Source of the DNA: Aquilutibacter rugosus
GTDB taxonomy: Bacteria > Pseudomonadota > Gammaproteobacteria > Xanthomonadales > Xanthomonadaceae
Assembly: GCF_036541335.1 (NCBI RefSeq)
Contig: NZ_JAZHBO010000002.1
Span: forward strand, 310,001-374,000
Direction of reading: 5' to 3'
DNA length: 64,000 nt
Below the pieces are notes generated by a model. That model was given only the letters and a program-made list of their open reading frames with translations. It was not told the DNA's origin and searched no databases. Within the stretch, counting starts at the first letter, position 1. The number at the start of each line of letters is the position of its first letter. Made by a program: the position numbers and the translations under genes. Shown piece after piece: positions 46,001-54,152 of this stretch.

Positions 46001-46401
46001 TTCTGTTTACGATTCCGCTGGCCATGGTCGGTGCGGTATGGGCATTGTTCCTAACCGGAAATTCGATTTCCGTAGTGGTGTTTATCGGACTGATTCTGCT
46101 GGTCGGTCTGGTAACAAAGAACGCCATCATTCTGATCGACCGGATCAATCAGCTGCGTGCTGATGGTATGGCCCTGGACGAAGCGATCACCGCCGGCGCG
46201 CGCTCCCGTCTGCGTCCCATTGTGATGACGACCCTGTGTTCGCTGTTCGGCTTCCTGCCATTGGCGATTGCGATGGGGCAGGGCGCTGAAGTGCGCTCAC
46301 CGATGGCCATCACTGTAATGGGCGGCTTGCTGGTCTCGACCTTGCTGACGCTGTTTGTGATTCCTGTGGCGTATCGCCTGATGGAGAGCCGTCGTCAATG
46401 A
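43018..46401 (+). CDS. RND efflux pump, first permease (proton relay intact)
   Basis: A 1127-residue HAE1-type RND transporter with 12 predicted helices and two large periplasmic loops. The proton-relay residues are complete: Asp458-Asp459 in helix 4 (GLVVDDSIVV) and Lys1034 in helix 10 (GLVTKNAII). It is about 80-100 residues longer than typical. The extra length is an Ala/Ser/Gln-rich stretch near residues 260-305 in the first periplasmic loop and a long insertion with hydrophobic segments between helices 6 and 7 (about 545-630). It starts with GTG at 43018 and overlaps the second pump by ATGA. Confidence 0.93.
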   Translation: MSFDSHQPRSFDVVEFSTRRRVTVAMMTLTLVLFGLIALGALKVNLLPDMSYPTLTVRTEYTGAAPTEVETLISEPLEEALGVVKGLRKIKSVSRANQSDIVLEYAWGTDMDRAGLDVRDKLDSVSLPLQAKSPVVLRFNPSTEPIMRLALTEPDSSDPIMQLMELRRFADDDLRKKLEPVDGVAAVKVGGGLEDEIQVDFDPKRLAALHISPETVINRLQAENVNLSGGRIEEGTQRYLVRTVNEFQSLDDLRNLLITTQAQTGNASQDALAQVASLAAAQGNSAALAAASSAQSASSSSDATPGGGKAIRLGDVATVRQSYKEREAIIRLNGRETVELAIYKEGDANTVATADALMQRLEIIRKELPKGFEVTTIEDQSQFIRHAIGDVKLDAVIGAVLAILIIFLFLRDGWSTFVISLSLPVSIITTFFFMGQLGLSLNVMSLGGLALATGLVVDDSIVVLESIAKARERGLGVLEAAIQGTREVSLAVVASTLTTIAVFLPLVFVEGVAGQLFRDQALTIAIAIAISLVVSMTLIPMLSALKARSPMAYPVEPAHPQWQPTKRWQQPFAFVGRWIGKIFGAVQFALYWLAFRIWNGLNRVVAPVMGKFSDLAMRPYHWLEGRYFAALPSALTRPRLVLSVAAGVFALSMLIVPMLGTDLIPQLAQDRFDLTMKLPPGTPLQRTDAMVRDLQVAHGKEAGVRALYGVSGTGTRLDANPTESGENIGKISILMIDGGSAKVEADVTQSMRRSLRNYPNAQVTFARPQLFSFSTPLEIEISGNDLETIRRAGQRMAAMLRENEHYADVKSTVEQGFPEVQIHFDEARAAALGLTSRQIADAVVRQVAGEVATRYSFRDRKIDVLVRANENERNSVDAIRDLVVSTPSGRTITLSSVADIVSTEGPSEIHRADQQRVAVVSATLRGIDLGAAVREVNAMVERQPLGADTAIHIGGQGAELQESTRSLLFAFALAVFLVYLVMASQFESLRHPFVILFTIPLAMVGAVWALFLTGNSISVVVFIGLILLVGLVTKNAIILIDRINQLRADGMALDEAITAGARSRLRPIVMTTLCSLFGFLPLAIAMGQGAEVRSPMAITVMGGLLVSTLLTLFVIPVAYRLMESRRQ

Positions 46402-49400
46402 GCTTGACTGAGTTCAGCCTGCGGCGGCCCATTACCACCATCATGTTCTTCGTGTCCATGCTGGTGATCGGACTGGTATCGGCCGTGCGCTTGCCCTTGG
46501 AGCAGCTGCCCGATATTTCGTTCCCGTTTGTTGGCGTCTCCATGGGTTACCAGGGCTCCACACCCGAGGAGACCGAACGCGCTCTGGTGCGTCCTGCCGA
46601 AGAGGCCTTATCCACGATCCCCGGCGTCAAGTCCATGAACGGCCAGGCCACCAGCGAAGGGGCCTTTGTCGGATTGTTCTTTAAGGATTGGAGCAAGGAC
46701 ATCTCCCTGTTCGCCGCCGAGGCGCGCGAGAAGATGGATGCCATTCGCGATCAGTTGCCGGCGGATTTTCAGCGCTATCAGATTCTCAAGTTTTCCACGT
46801 CTGATGAGCCGGTGTTACGCATTCGCCTGGCAGGACAGGGCGATCTGAGTCGGCAGTACGAACTGATAGACCGGCGCATCAAGCGACGTATTGAACGCAT
46901 TGATGGCGTGGCCCGCGTGTCCATTTCCGGCGCTATGCCCAACGAAGTGGAAATCTCGGTCCATCCGGACCGGCTGACTGCCAACGGACTCACTCTAAAT
47001 GCACTCGCCAGCCGATTGCAGACGATGAACTTCTCCCTATCGGGTGGTGTGATTACCGACGGCAATACGCGCTATCGGATTCAGCCGCAGGGCGAAGTGC
47101 GCAAGCTTGATGATTACGCCGATCTGGTGCTCAATTCACGCGGCGTGCGTTTACGTGATGTGGCCGATGTGCAGCTCAAGCCGGCGCGTCTGGATTCGGG
47201 CCGTCGCATCAACGGCCGACCTGCCATCGGTATTGACGTCTTTAAATCCCGCGATGCGAATCTGGTGAACACCACCGGTGCGGTCATGCGCGAGATTGAG
47301 ACGCTGGGTTCGGATCCCGAACTGCGCGGCATTGACATCAAGGTGGTGGGTAATCAGGGCGAAGATGTCACCAAATCACTGACAGATCTGGCCGAGGCCG
47401 GACTGGTCGGCCTGTTCCTGTCCACCGCGGTGCTGTTCTTTTTCCTGCGGCACTGGCCTTCGACACTGATGGTATCGACCGCGATTCCCATCTGCTTTGT
47501 GATGACGCTGGGCTTTATGTATTTTGCGGGTCTGAGCCTCAACATCCTGACCATGATGGGACTGTTGCTGGCGGTCGGCATGCTGGTCGATAACGCGGTG
47601 GTAGTGGTCGAGAGTATCTACCAGGAACGCGAGCGCATGCCCGGTGATCCGCAGCGTGCGGCCATCATCGGCACCCGTAACGTGGCGATTGCGCTGTCGG
47701 CCGGCACGCTCTGCCACTGCATCGTGTTTGTGCCGAACCTGTTCGGCGAGCGCAACCAGATCAGCATCTTCATGTCACAGATTGCGGCGACCATCTCGGT
47801 ATCGCTGCTGGCATCGTGGCTGGTCGCCATTAGTCTGATTCCGATGCTGGCTGCGCGCATGAAGACGCCACCGGCAGTGCACAGCAATCAGGGTGTGATT
47901 TACCGCCTGCAACAGGCCTACGCCAAACTGCTGCGGCAGTCACTGCGCCATCGTGGCTTGAGTCTGTTGGCGATGCTGCTCGTCCTGCTCATCAGCATCA
48001 TTCCGATTGTGCTGACCAAGGTCAACATGTTCAATGACAATGGCGGCAGTGAGATCTATCTCGACTACGAGTTCAAGGGTGCGTATACAAAGGAACAGAT
48101 TTCGTCCGAACTGGCCAAAGCCGAGGAGTTCCTGCAGGCCCATCGCAAGGAATACAAGATCAAGCAGGTTTACGCCTACTACCAGGATGGCGGCGGCGAT
48201 ACCTTTGGCGGGTCCAGTATCAATCTGACCTTTGAAGACGGCACCAAGGACACCAAGGCGATTGCCGAACGCATTTCCAAGGAGTTGCCCAAGTCCGCCA
48301 TTGCCGACATCAACGTCAGCGGTGCCGGTGATAGTGGTGGCGGTGGCCAGGACAAGATCCAGGTCCATCTGACCGGTGATTCGGTCGGCCAGATTCGTGA
48401 AGTGGCCGATGACATCCTGCCGATCCTGCGACGAATTCCTTCGATTCGCGATCTGCGCATTGACAACATGTCGCGACTGACTGAAATGAATGTCAGTGTC
48501 GATCGTGATCGGGCCGCCGCGTTCGGGCTGTCTGCAGACGAGGTCTCGCGCTTTATCGGTATTGCCCTGCGCGGCGCGGTGTTGCGATCCTATCGCCAGG
48601 ACGATGTCGAAGTACCGGTGTGGGTCCGTTTCGAAGGTTCTGAAAAGCGCACGACTGCCGACATGGCCGGCTTCAATATCATCAGCTCCGATGGCCGTAC
48701 AGTGCCCTTGCTGAGCGTCGTCCGCGTGAATGTCGTACCGACGGCAACGACTATTAATCGCGTCGATCGTCGCACTACCATTACGCTGACCGGCGAACTG
48801 GCTCCCAAAGCCACCGTGCCGGAAGCGCGTAAGGCACTTGAAGACACACTCAAATCGGTGGCCTTCCCACCGGGTTACGGCTACAACTTTGAGGGTTCTG
48901 CATTTCAGCGCGATGACGAGGCCATGGGCCAGATGATGTTCAATCTGCTGCTGGCACTGGTTATGATCTACGTGGTGATGGCTGCCGTGTTCGAATCGCT
49001 GCTGTTCCCGTCGGCCATCATGAGCGGCGTGGTGTTCTCGGTGCTCGGCGTGTTTTGGCTGTTTATGCTCACCGGTACGACGTTCTCGGTCATGGCCTTC
49101 ATCGGCATTCTGGTGCTGATGGGCGTGGTAGTGAACAACGGCATCGTCATGATTGAGCACATCAACAATCTGCGCCGGAGCGGCATGAATCGGACCGATG
49201 CATTGGTCGAAGGCTCAAAGGAACGTCTGCGCCCGATTCTGATGACCATGGGTACGGCGATTCTGGCCATGGTGCCGCTGTCCATTGAACGCGGTGGCGG
49301 CAACGGCAACGGGATTGAGTACTTTGTGATGGCGCGTGCTATCGCCGGCGGTCTGTCGTTCTCGACCTTGGTGAGTCTGCTGTTCCTGCCCACCATCTAC

Positions 49401-49502
49401 GCGATCCTCGATGACTTGGGACATCGCAACGAGGGCATGCTGACGCGTGCCCGTAGCTGGCGCCGCCGCGCCGCGGCTTCAGCCGCTGCTGCCGGTAGCT
49501 AG
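46398..49502 (+). CDS. RND efflux pump, second permease (proton relay altered)
   Basis: A 1034-residue HAE1-type RND transporter, 12 helices, normal length. Helix 4 reads GMLVDNAVVV, so the pair equivalent to AcrB Asp407-Asp408 is Asp398-Asn399. Helix 10 reads GVVVNNGIVMIE, so the lysine equivalent to AcrB Lys940 is Asn913. Two of three core relay residues are therefore changed, unlike the first pump. Coupled translation and one shared adaptor suggest a mixed trimer as in MdtBC, with this subunit perhaps binding substrate without moving protons. Its last 24 nt overlap the convergent XRE gene. Confidence 0.92.
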   Translation: MSLTEFSLRRPITTIMFFVSMLVIGLVSAVRLPLEQLPDISFPFVGVSMGYQGSTPEETERALVRPAEEALSTIPGVKSMNGQATSEGAFVGLFFKDWSKDISLFAAEAREKMDAIRDQLPADFQRYQILKFSTSDEPVLRIRLAGQGDLSRQYELIDRRIKRRIERIDGVARVSISGAMPNEVEISVHPDRLTANGLTLNALASRLQTMNFSLSGGVITDGNTRYRIQPQGEVRKLDDYADLVLNSRGVRLRDVADVQLKPARLDSGRRINGRPAIGIDVFKSRDANLVNTTGAVMREIETLGSDPELRGIDIKVVGNQGEDVTKSLTDLAEAGLVGLFLSTAVLFFFLRHWPSTLMVSTAIPICFVMTLGFMYFAGLSLNILTMMGLLLAVGMLVDNAVVVVESIYQERERMPGDPQRAAIIGTRNVAIALSAGTLCHCIVFVPNLFGERNQISIFMSQIAATISVSLLASWLVAISLIPMLAARMKTPPAVHSNQGVIYRLQQAYAKLLRQSLRHRGLSLLAMLLVLLISIIPIVLTKVNMFNDNGGSEIYLDYEFKGAYTKEQISSELAKAEEFLQAHRKEYKIKQVYAYYQDGGGDTFGGSSINLTFEDGTKDTKAIAERISKELPKSAIADINVSGAGDSGGGGQDKIQVHLTGDSVGQIREVADDILPILRRIPSIRDLRIDNMSRLTEMNVSVDRDRAAAFGLSADEVSRFIGIALRGAVLRSYRQDDVEVPVWVRFEGSEKRTTADMAGFNIISSDGRTVPLLSVVRVNVVPTATTINRVDRRTTITLTGELAPKATVPEARKALEDTLKSVAFPPGYGYNFEGSAFQRDDEAMGQMMFNLLLALVMIYVVMAAVFESLLFPSAIMSGVVFSVLGVFWLFMLTGTTFSVMAFIGILVLMGVVVNNGIVMIEHINNLRRSGMNRTDALVEGSKERLRPILMTMGTAILAMVPLSIERGGGNGNGIEYFVMARAIAGGLSFSTLVSLLFLPTIYAILDDLGHRNEGMLTRARSWRRRAAASAAAAGS

Positions 49503-49856
49503 TCGCAGGACCAGTCGCTGCAGCATTTCACGGTCGGCATCGCCAAGTTCTCGCAGCACCTTGCCGGCTTGCTCAGGCGACAGCATCGGCAGTGATGCGG
49601 CGGCATGATTAGGATCGGGTGATTCCTGCACGCTCAGATACGCGGGAATCGCCGGGCCAACGCCGAGAATTAGCCAGTCCAGACTCACGGTCAGCACACG
49701 CGATAGCTTCTCGAGGTGGCGGAAGCTCGGCGTCTCACGGTTGTTCTCCCACGCAGAGATCTGCGTCGGCGAAATGTCCAATTCCAGGGCCAACGTCGTC
49801 TGGGTGTATCGGGCATCAAGGCGTGCCTTGCGCAGCCGGTTACCGAAGTCGGGCAT
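49479..49856 (-). CDS. XRE-family HTH regulator
   Basis: A 125-residue protein with an N-terminal Cro/CI-type HTH (residues about 5-62: LRKARL, TQTTLALELDISPTQISAWENN, then LDWLILG) and a C-terminal region rich in Leu and Arg without a recognised domain. It is convergent with and overlaps the end of the second RND pump gene by 24 nt. A perfect 22-bp palindrome lies about 80 bp upstream and may be its operator. No obvious ribosome-binding site precedes the ATG. Targets are unknown. Confidence 0.85.
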   Translation of the reverse strand: MPDFGNRLRKARLDARYTQTTLALELDISPTQISAWENNRETPSFRHLEKLSRVLTVSLDWLILGVGPAIPAYLSVQESPDPNHAAASLPMLSPEQAGKVLRELGDADREMLQRLVLRLATGSSG

Positions 49857-49934
49857 GGAAAATGCGGGAATAACCTTTCATTAAACCAAGGTAAGTCCGA
49901 ACATTTCTCCTGTCGTATTGGAATAGCCTCTGAT

Positions 49935-49956
49935 AACTACTGCTATAGCAGTAGTT
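49935..49956. promoter_or_regulatory. Perfect 22-bp palindrome, candidate operator
   Basis: AACTACTGCTA and its exact reverse complement TAGCAGTAGTT abut at a TATA centre. It lies 78 bp upstream of the XRE start codon and 7 bp after the traB-like stop codon. Without a T run it is a poor terminator. An operator for the XRE protein, which binds as a dimer, is the more likely reading. Confidence 0.55.
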
Positions 49957-49963
49957 CGTGAAA

Positions 49964-51163
49964 TTAACTCACTAATTGTCCGATCATGCGGGCTGTTGCG
50001 GCCCACACGCCCACGGCCGTGCCAAGGCTGGTTAGGAAGAAATTAACCAGCGTGCGGGCAACCCGATTGCGCCACCAGCCACCGATCGTCTGCACGTCCT
50101 GCCGCAACGCCATGAAGTCTGCATGGGTCGGCTTGCGGATCCAGGCCTCAATCAGAGCGCTGACCGTTCCTGAGGCCAGCGCCGGATGCAGCGGTGTCAG
50201 TGGTGAGGACAGGGCGCCGCCCAGGATGCTGAGCGGATGCCCACCTGCAGCCAGAGCACCGAGGGCACCACCTGCCATCGCAAACAGAACATAGCGCAGG
50301 ATCAGCTCGGAACCGACCTGGTATCCGCCTTGCGCGAAACCGATCGCAAAACCACCGGCCAGGAACACGGCCAGAATGATCGTCATCCACGGGATGTTGC
50401 TCTTGGGTTTGGTTTCCGAAAGTGCAAGTCGTCGTGGTTCCGGTGCACTCGTGTCGGTGCGCAGATGTTCGCTCATACCCTGCAGGTGTCCGGCGCCAAT
50501 CACGGCCAGTACGTTGCGAGGACCTTGCATCTCGCGCAGGGCGCAGGCCATGTACTCATCGCGTTCGGCAATCACGTGCTGATAGATAATCGGCGATTCC
50601 GCGGCGAACTCATTGAACGAGGCTTCGAGTACGTCGCCTTCCTTGAGTCTCTCAATGTCATCATCGCTGATGTCCTCGTCGGTGACGATGCCGGCCAACA
50701 GGCCCGAACTCAACTTGGCGCGATCCCACCAGCCCAGAGCCTGCGACGTACGCTTGAACGTCACGCCGATATCCCGATCGATCAGCGTGACCGGCAGGCC
50801 CATTTCATTGGCTGCGTTAACAGCGGCAATCAGCTCGGCGCCGGGTTCGATCTGCAACTTCTCGGCCATCCGACGCTGATAGGCTGACAGCGCGAGATGC
50901 GCGGCGAACAGGGCGGTCTTGCCTTCGCGAATGACTTGCACCAGATCGGTGCGGGCCATGCGATCCGGATCCTGCATCGCTTGCAGGCGATTGGCATCCA
51001 GTTCGACGGCCACGCCGTCGTATGCGCCGGTGCGAATCAGTTCACGGACAATCTCGGCACTGCGTGCGGAGACATGGGCGGTTCCGAGAACCGTATAGCG
51101 AATGCCATCGCGCTCGATGATTTCGTGCGGCTGATCCTGCAGCCAGGCGGTCGTATCAGTCAC
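49964..51163 (-). CDS. TraB/PrgY-family membrane protein
   Basis: A 399-residue TraB/PrgY (pheromone-shutdown-like) protein. The N-terminal domain carries the hallmark GTAHVS near residue 28 and the EL...R pattern (VAVELDANRL). A second conserved histidine motif (GAGHLQGM) lies near residue 220. The C-terminal half has about four membrane helices (from about 255). The family resembles Tiki-type metalloproteases; a protease role is inference. It is the third gene of an operon after aguA and aguB, overlapping aguB by 8 nt. Confidence 0.85.
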   Translation of the reverse strand: MTDTTAWLQDQPHEIIERDGIRYTVLGTAHVSARSAEIVRELIRTGAYDGVAVELDANRLQAMQDPDRMARTDLVQVIREGKTALFAAHLALSAYQRRMAEKLQIEPGAELIAAVNAANEMGLPVTLIDRDIGVTFKRTSQALGWWDRAKLSSGLLAGIVTDEDISDDDIERLKEGDVLEASFNEFAAESPIIYQHVIAERDEYMACALREMQGPRNVLAVIGAGHLQGMSEHLRTDTSAPEPRRLALSETKPKSNIPWMTIILAVFLAGGFAIGFAQGGYQVGSELILRYVLFAMAGGALGALAAGGHPLSILGGALSSPLTPLHPALASGTVSALIEAWIRKPTHADFMALRQDVQTIGGWWRNRVARTLVNFFLTSLGTAVGVWAATARMIGQLVS

Positions 51164-52043
51164 GGTAACGTTTCAGCAGGTCCTGGTAGGCATCAATGCG
51201 ACGATCACGCAGGAACGGCCAGATGCGGCGCACGTGCTCGCTGCGCTGCATATCGACTTCGGCGTAGAGAATGGTCGGGTCGGTGCCGGCTTGCGCCAGG
51301 AACTCGCCTTGCGGGCCGAGTACATGGGAGTGGCCCCAGAAATCGATACCGGTAGCGCCCAGAGGCGATGTTTCGTGACCGACGCGGTTGCACGACAGCA
51401 CCGGCAGGCCGTTAGCCACAGCGTGGCCGCGATGCGACAGAATCCATGCATCGCGCTGGCGATCCTTTTCGTCGTCACTGTCCGAGGGATCCCAACCGAT
51501 GGCGGTCGGATACAGCAGCAGTTCCGCACCGGCCAAGGCCATCAGACGCGCGCCCTCAGGGTACCACTGATCCCAGCAGACCAGAACGCCGAGACGACCC
51601 ACCGACGTATCAATGGGTTCGAAGCCCAGATCGCCCGGCGTGAAATAAAACTTTTCGTAAAAACCCGGATCGTCGGGGATGTGCATCTTGCGATACTTGC
51701 CGGCAATCGAACCGTCGGCGTCATAGACAACCGCCGTGTTGTGATACAGACCGGCCGCGCGCTTTTCAAATAGCGAGCTGACCAGTACGACGCCATGCTG
51801 CTTAGCCAGTTTCGACAGGCGCTCAGTCGAGGGGCCCGGAATCGGCTCGGCCAAATCAAATTCGGCCACGTCTTCGTGCTGGCAGAAATACGGGCCGTTG
51901 TGCAGTTCCTGCAGCAGAATCAGCTTGGCACCGTTACCGGCGGCCTCGGCAACTTTGCTTTCGATGTGCGCGAGATTCTCTTCGGCACCGCCCTGATTAC
52001 GGTCCTGGATCAGTGCGACGGGGAGTTTGCTGTACTTGCTCAT
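51156..52043 (-). CDS. aguB: N-carbamoylputrescine amidase
   Basis: A 295-residue nitrilase-superfamily enzyme that converts N-carbamoylputrescine to putrescine, ammonia and CO2. The Glu-Lys-Cys triad is E46 (LLQELHN), K119 (YRKMHIPD) and C156 (LVCWDQWYPE); HNGPYFCQ and PDDPGFYEKFYF blocks are typical of AguB. The ATG at 52043 overlaps the aguA stop, so the two steps of the pathway are coupled. Confidence 0.95.
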   Translation of the reverse strand: MSKYSKLPVALIQDRNQGGAEENLAHIESKVAEAAGNGAKLILLQELHNGPYFCQHEDVAEFDLAEPIPGPSTERLSKLAKQHGVVLVSSLFEKRAAGLYHNTAVVYDADGSIAGKYRKMHIPDDPGFYEKFYFTPGDLGFEPIDTSVGRLGVLVCWDQWYPEGARLMALAGAELLLYPTAIGWDPSDSDDEKDRQRDAWILSHRGHAVANGLPVLSCNRVGHETSPLGATGIDFWGHSHVLGPQGEFLAQAGTDPTILYAEVDMQRSEHVRRIWPFLRDRRIDAYQDLLKRYRD

Positions 52044-53092
52044 GAGTTCAGAACCTTGTCGGCCACGCTGCCGCGCGGCATTTGCATGGTGATGCAATGC
52101 AGGCTACCGTTCTGCCAGATCAGCGGACGGCAATTGACTTGCACAATTTCATGTTGCGGGAAGGCTTGCTGCATGACTGCAACAGCCTGCGCATCTTTGA
52201 CATCGCCGTAGCCGGGCATGATCACGGCGCCGTTGACGATCAGGAAGTTCGCGTACGATGCAGCGAGGCGACGGCCTTCGTCCAGAATCGGATCGGCCCA
52301 GGGCAGGGCGAACAGCTGATACGGCTGGCCGTCGGTGGTACGGAATGCGGCGAGCTCTGCGGCCATGGCTTGCAGCGGCTCAAAGTGCGTGTCATTTGCG
52401 TCGTCGCAGGACTGATACACGATGCGATCGGCACCGGCAAAACGTGCCAGCGTATCAATGTGTGCGTCGGTGTCATCGCCTTCGAGATAGCCGTTGTCGA
52501 GCCACAGAATGCGGTCCTGATTCAGAGTCGATTGCAGGATGGCATTGACCTCATCGCGTGACCGGTCGGGATGGCGAGTCTGCAGGCAGGTCCAGGTGGA
52601 GAGCAGGGTGCCGGCACCGTCGGTTTCAATGGCGCCGCCTTCGAGCGCAAAATCAACGCTTTCCAAACGGTCCTGATTGAATGTGCGCTGTTCGCTCAGA
52701 CGCTGCACCAGCAGGTCATCCTGCGAGGCGCCGAACTTGCCGCCCCAGCCGGTGAAGCGGTAATCAAGCGTCAGGAAGCGATCGCCGTCACGCAGAGTAA
52801 TCGGGCCGGTGTCGCGCAGCCAAGTGTCATCGTAGGGAGCCTGCAGGAACTTGACTCGCTGCATGTCCACGCGATTAGAGCTCAGGCGTGCTTGCGCATA
52901 GGACTCGATGTCGTCATCGGCCGCTACGATCAGCACCGGCTGATAGCGGGTGATGGCCTGTACCAGGGCGATATAGGTCTCTTCGACCTCACCCAGACGA
53001 TCAGCCCAGTCGGTCTGTTCCGTAGGCCAGGCAATCAGGATGGCGTCTTGGGGTTCCCATTCGGCGGGAAAGCGAAAGGTTTTGTCAGTCAT
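52040..53092 (-). CDS. aguA: Agmatine deiminase
   Basis: A 350-residue guanidino-group-modifying enzyme that turns agmatine into N-carbamoylputrescine and ammonia. Catalytic Cys333 lies in the SLHCITMQ motif and His201 in DTDAHIDTLARF; WLRDTGP and EGGAIETDG complete the site. ATG 53092 is chosen because the family N-terminus (FRFPAEWEPQ) starts right after it; ATG 53122 would add ten unconserved residues. No arginine decarboxylase gene is in the window to supply agmatine. Confidence 0.95.
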   Translation of the reverse strand: MTDKTFRFPAEWEPQDAILIAWPTEQTDWADRLGEVEETYIALVQAITRYQPVLIVAADDDIESYAQARLSSNRVDMQRVKFLQAPYDDTWLRDTGPITLRDGDRFLTLDYRFTGWGGKFGASQDDLLVQRLSEQRTFNQDRLESVDFALEGGAIETDGAGTLLSTWTCLQTRHPDRSRDEVNAILQSTLNQDRILWLDNGYLEGDDTDAHIDTLARFAGADRIVYQSCDDANDTHFEPLQAMAAELAAFRTTDGQPYQLFALPWADPILDEGRRLAASYANFLIVNGAVIMPGYGDVKDAQAVAVMQQAFPQHEIVQVNCRPLIWQNGSLHCITMQMPRGSVADKVLNS

Positions 53093-53143
53093 TGCGGTGG
53101 GAATGCTCCAGTCAGGCTCCATTGTACGGACAGCCGCGGCAAT

Positions 53144-53173
53144 AAAAAAACCGCCCGATGAACGGGCGGTTTG
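53144..53173 (-). terminator. rpmJ terminator
   Basis: On the minus strand, an AAACCGCCCG stem pairs with CGGGCGGTTT and runs into seven T. It lies about 30 nt after the rpmJ stop and before the aguA operon, whose promoter must lie in or just after it. Confidence 0.85.
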
Positions 53174-53203
53174 ATAATCACTTTGTTACAAAGTGCGCGC
53201 GGA

Positions 53204-53329
53204 TTAGCGCATGCGAGCCTTGAAACGGGGATTGGTCTTGCAAATCACGAAGACCTTACCGCGGCGGCGAACCACCTTGCAGTCGCGGTGACGGGTCTTC
53301 GCCGACTTCAGGGAGGACAACACCTTCAT
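53204..53329 (-). CDS. rpmJ: 50S ribosomal protein bL36, C-minus (type B) form
   Basis: A 41-residue basic protein beginning MKVLSSLKSAKTRHRDCK and containing RRRGKVFVICKTNPRFKAR. This is the longer L36 form that lacks the full zinc-ribbon set of cysteines (two cysteines, C17 and C30, remain) and is the usual L36 of Xanthomonas. A GAGG ribosome-binding site sits 7 nt before the ATG. It stands alone with its own promoter and terminator, outside the spc operon. Confidence 0.96.
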   Translation of the reverse strand: MKVLSSLKSAKTRHRDCKVVRRRGKVFVICKTNPRFKARMR

Positions 53330-53410
53330 GACATAACCTCGGCAGAATCTTAGAAAAATAGTGGATGACATTACTGCCAGCCAGCACCTGGACCCGCAGT
53401 AAGCCCAACA

Positions 53411-53439
53411 TTATGTATCAAAAATATTTTCAATTCAAG
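53411..53439 (-). promoter_or_regulatory. rpmJ promoter
   Basis: On the minus strand, -35 TTGAAT (53434-53439) and -10 CATAAT (53411-53416) are separated by exactly 17 AT-rich nt. Transcription should start near 53404, leaving a leader of about 75 nt before rpmJ. Confidence 0.75.
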
Positions 53440-53465
53440 TGCTTAGCAGATGAATTACGAATCCG

Positions 53466-53471
53466 CATAAT
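53466..53471 (+). promoter_or_regulatory. Candidate -10 box of cmk, possible leaderless start
   Basis: CATAAT ends 6 nt before the cmk ATG, so transcription could begin at or next to the start codon. The expected -35 position is poor and no ribosome-binding site precedes the ATG. Confidence 0.35.
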
Positions 53472-53477
53472 GTCCCG

Positions 53478-54152
53478 ATGATTGAAGACAGCACACCCAT
53501 TCTTACGATTGACGGCCCAAGCGGGTCCGGCAAGGGCACCATCAGCCGCATCGTGGCCCAGCAACTTGGCTGGCACTACCTGGATTCAGGGGCATTGTAT
53601 CGTGCCGTGGCGGTAGCTGCAGGCTGGGCCGATGTGGATCTGGCCGACCCCAGTGCCCTGGTGCGCTGCACCTTTGACACCGATATCCGATTTGTCGATG
53701 AGCCCGGCCACGAGTTGAAAATCCTGGTCAACGGGGCCGATGCGACGCTCGAATTGCGTACCGAAACCGCCGGCGCGGCGGCTTCGGCCATCGCTGCAAT
53801 CCCCGAAGTCCGTTCGGCTCTGGTCGAGCGGCAGCGTCGTTTTGCCCGCGAACCGGGGCTGGTCACCGACGGCCGGGACATGGGTACCGTGATTTTCCCG
53901 AATGCCCGTTACAAGGTCTTTCTGACCGCCAGTGCCAAGGAGCGGGCCGAAAGGCGCTATAAGCAGTTGATTGATAAGGGAGTTTCCGTTACAATCGACG
54001 GCCTACTGCGGGAGATCCTCGCCCGGGATGCGCGCGATTCACAGCGCACCGTGGCGCCGTTACGTCCGGCACCTGATGCCGCACATGTCGACACCACCGG
54101 GCTGTCCATCCAAGAGGTGGTCGAGCAAGTCCTAAGCGTGGTTCGCTCTTAG
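53478..54152 (+). CDS. cmk: Cytidylate kinase
   Basis: A 224-residue (d)CMP kinase with P-loop GPSGSGKGT at residues 13-21, the DGRDMGTVIFPNA block near 133-145 and the lid region with KERAERRYKQL. It supplies CDP and dCDP. The order cmk-rpsA-ihfB is conserved in gammaproteobacteria. Confidence 0.96.
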   Translation: MIEDSTPILTIDGPSGSGKGTISRIVAQQLGWHYLDSGALYRAVAVAAGWADVDLADPSALVRCTFDTDIRFVDEPGHELKILVNGADATLELRTETAGAAASAIAAIPEVRSALVERQRRFAREPGLVTDGRDMGTVIFPNARYKVFLTASAKERAERRYKQLIDKGVSVTIDGLLREILARDARDSQRTVAPLRPAPDAAHVDTTGLSIQEVVEQVLSVVRS

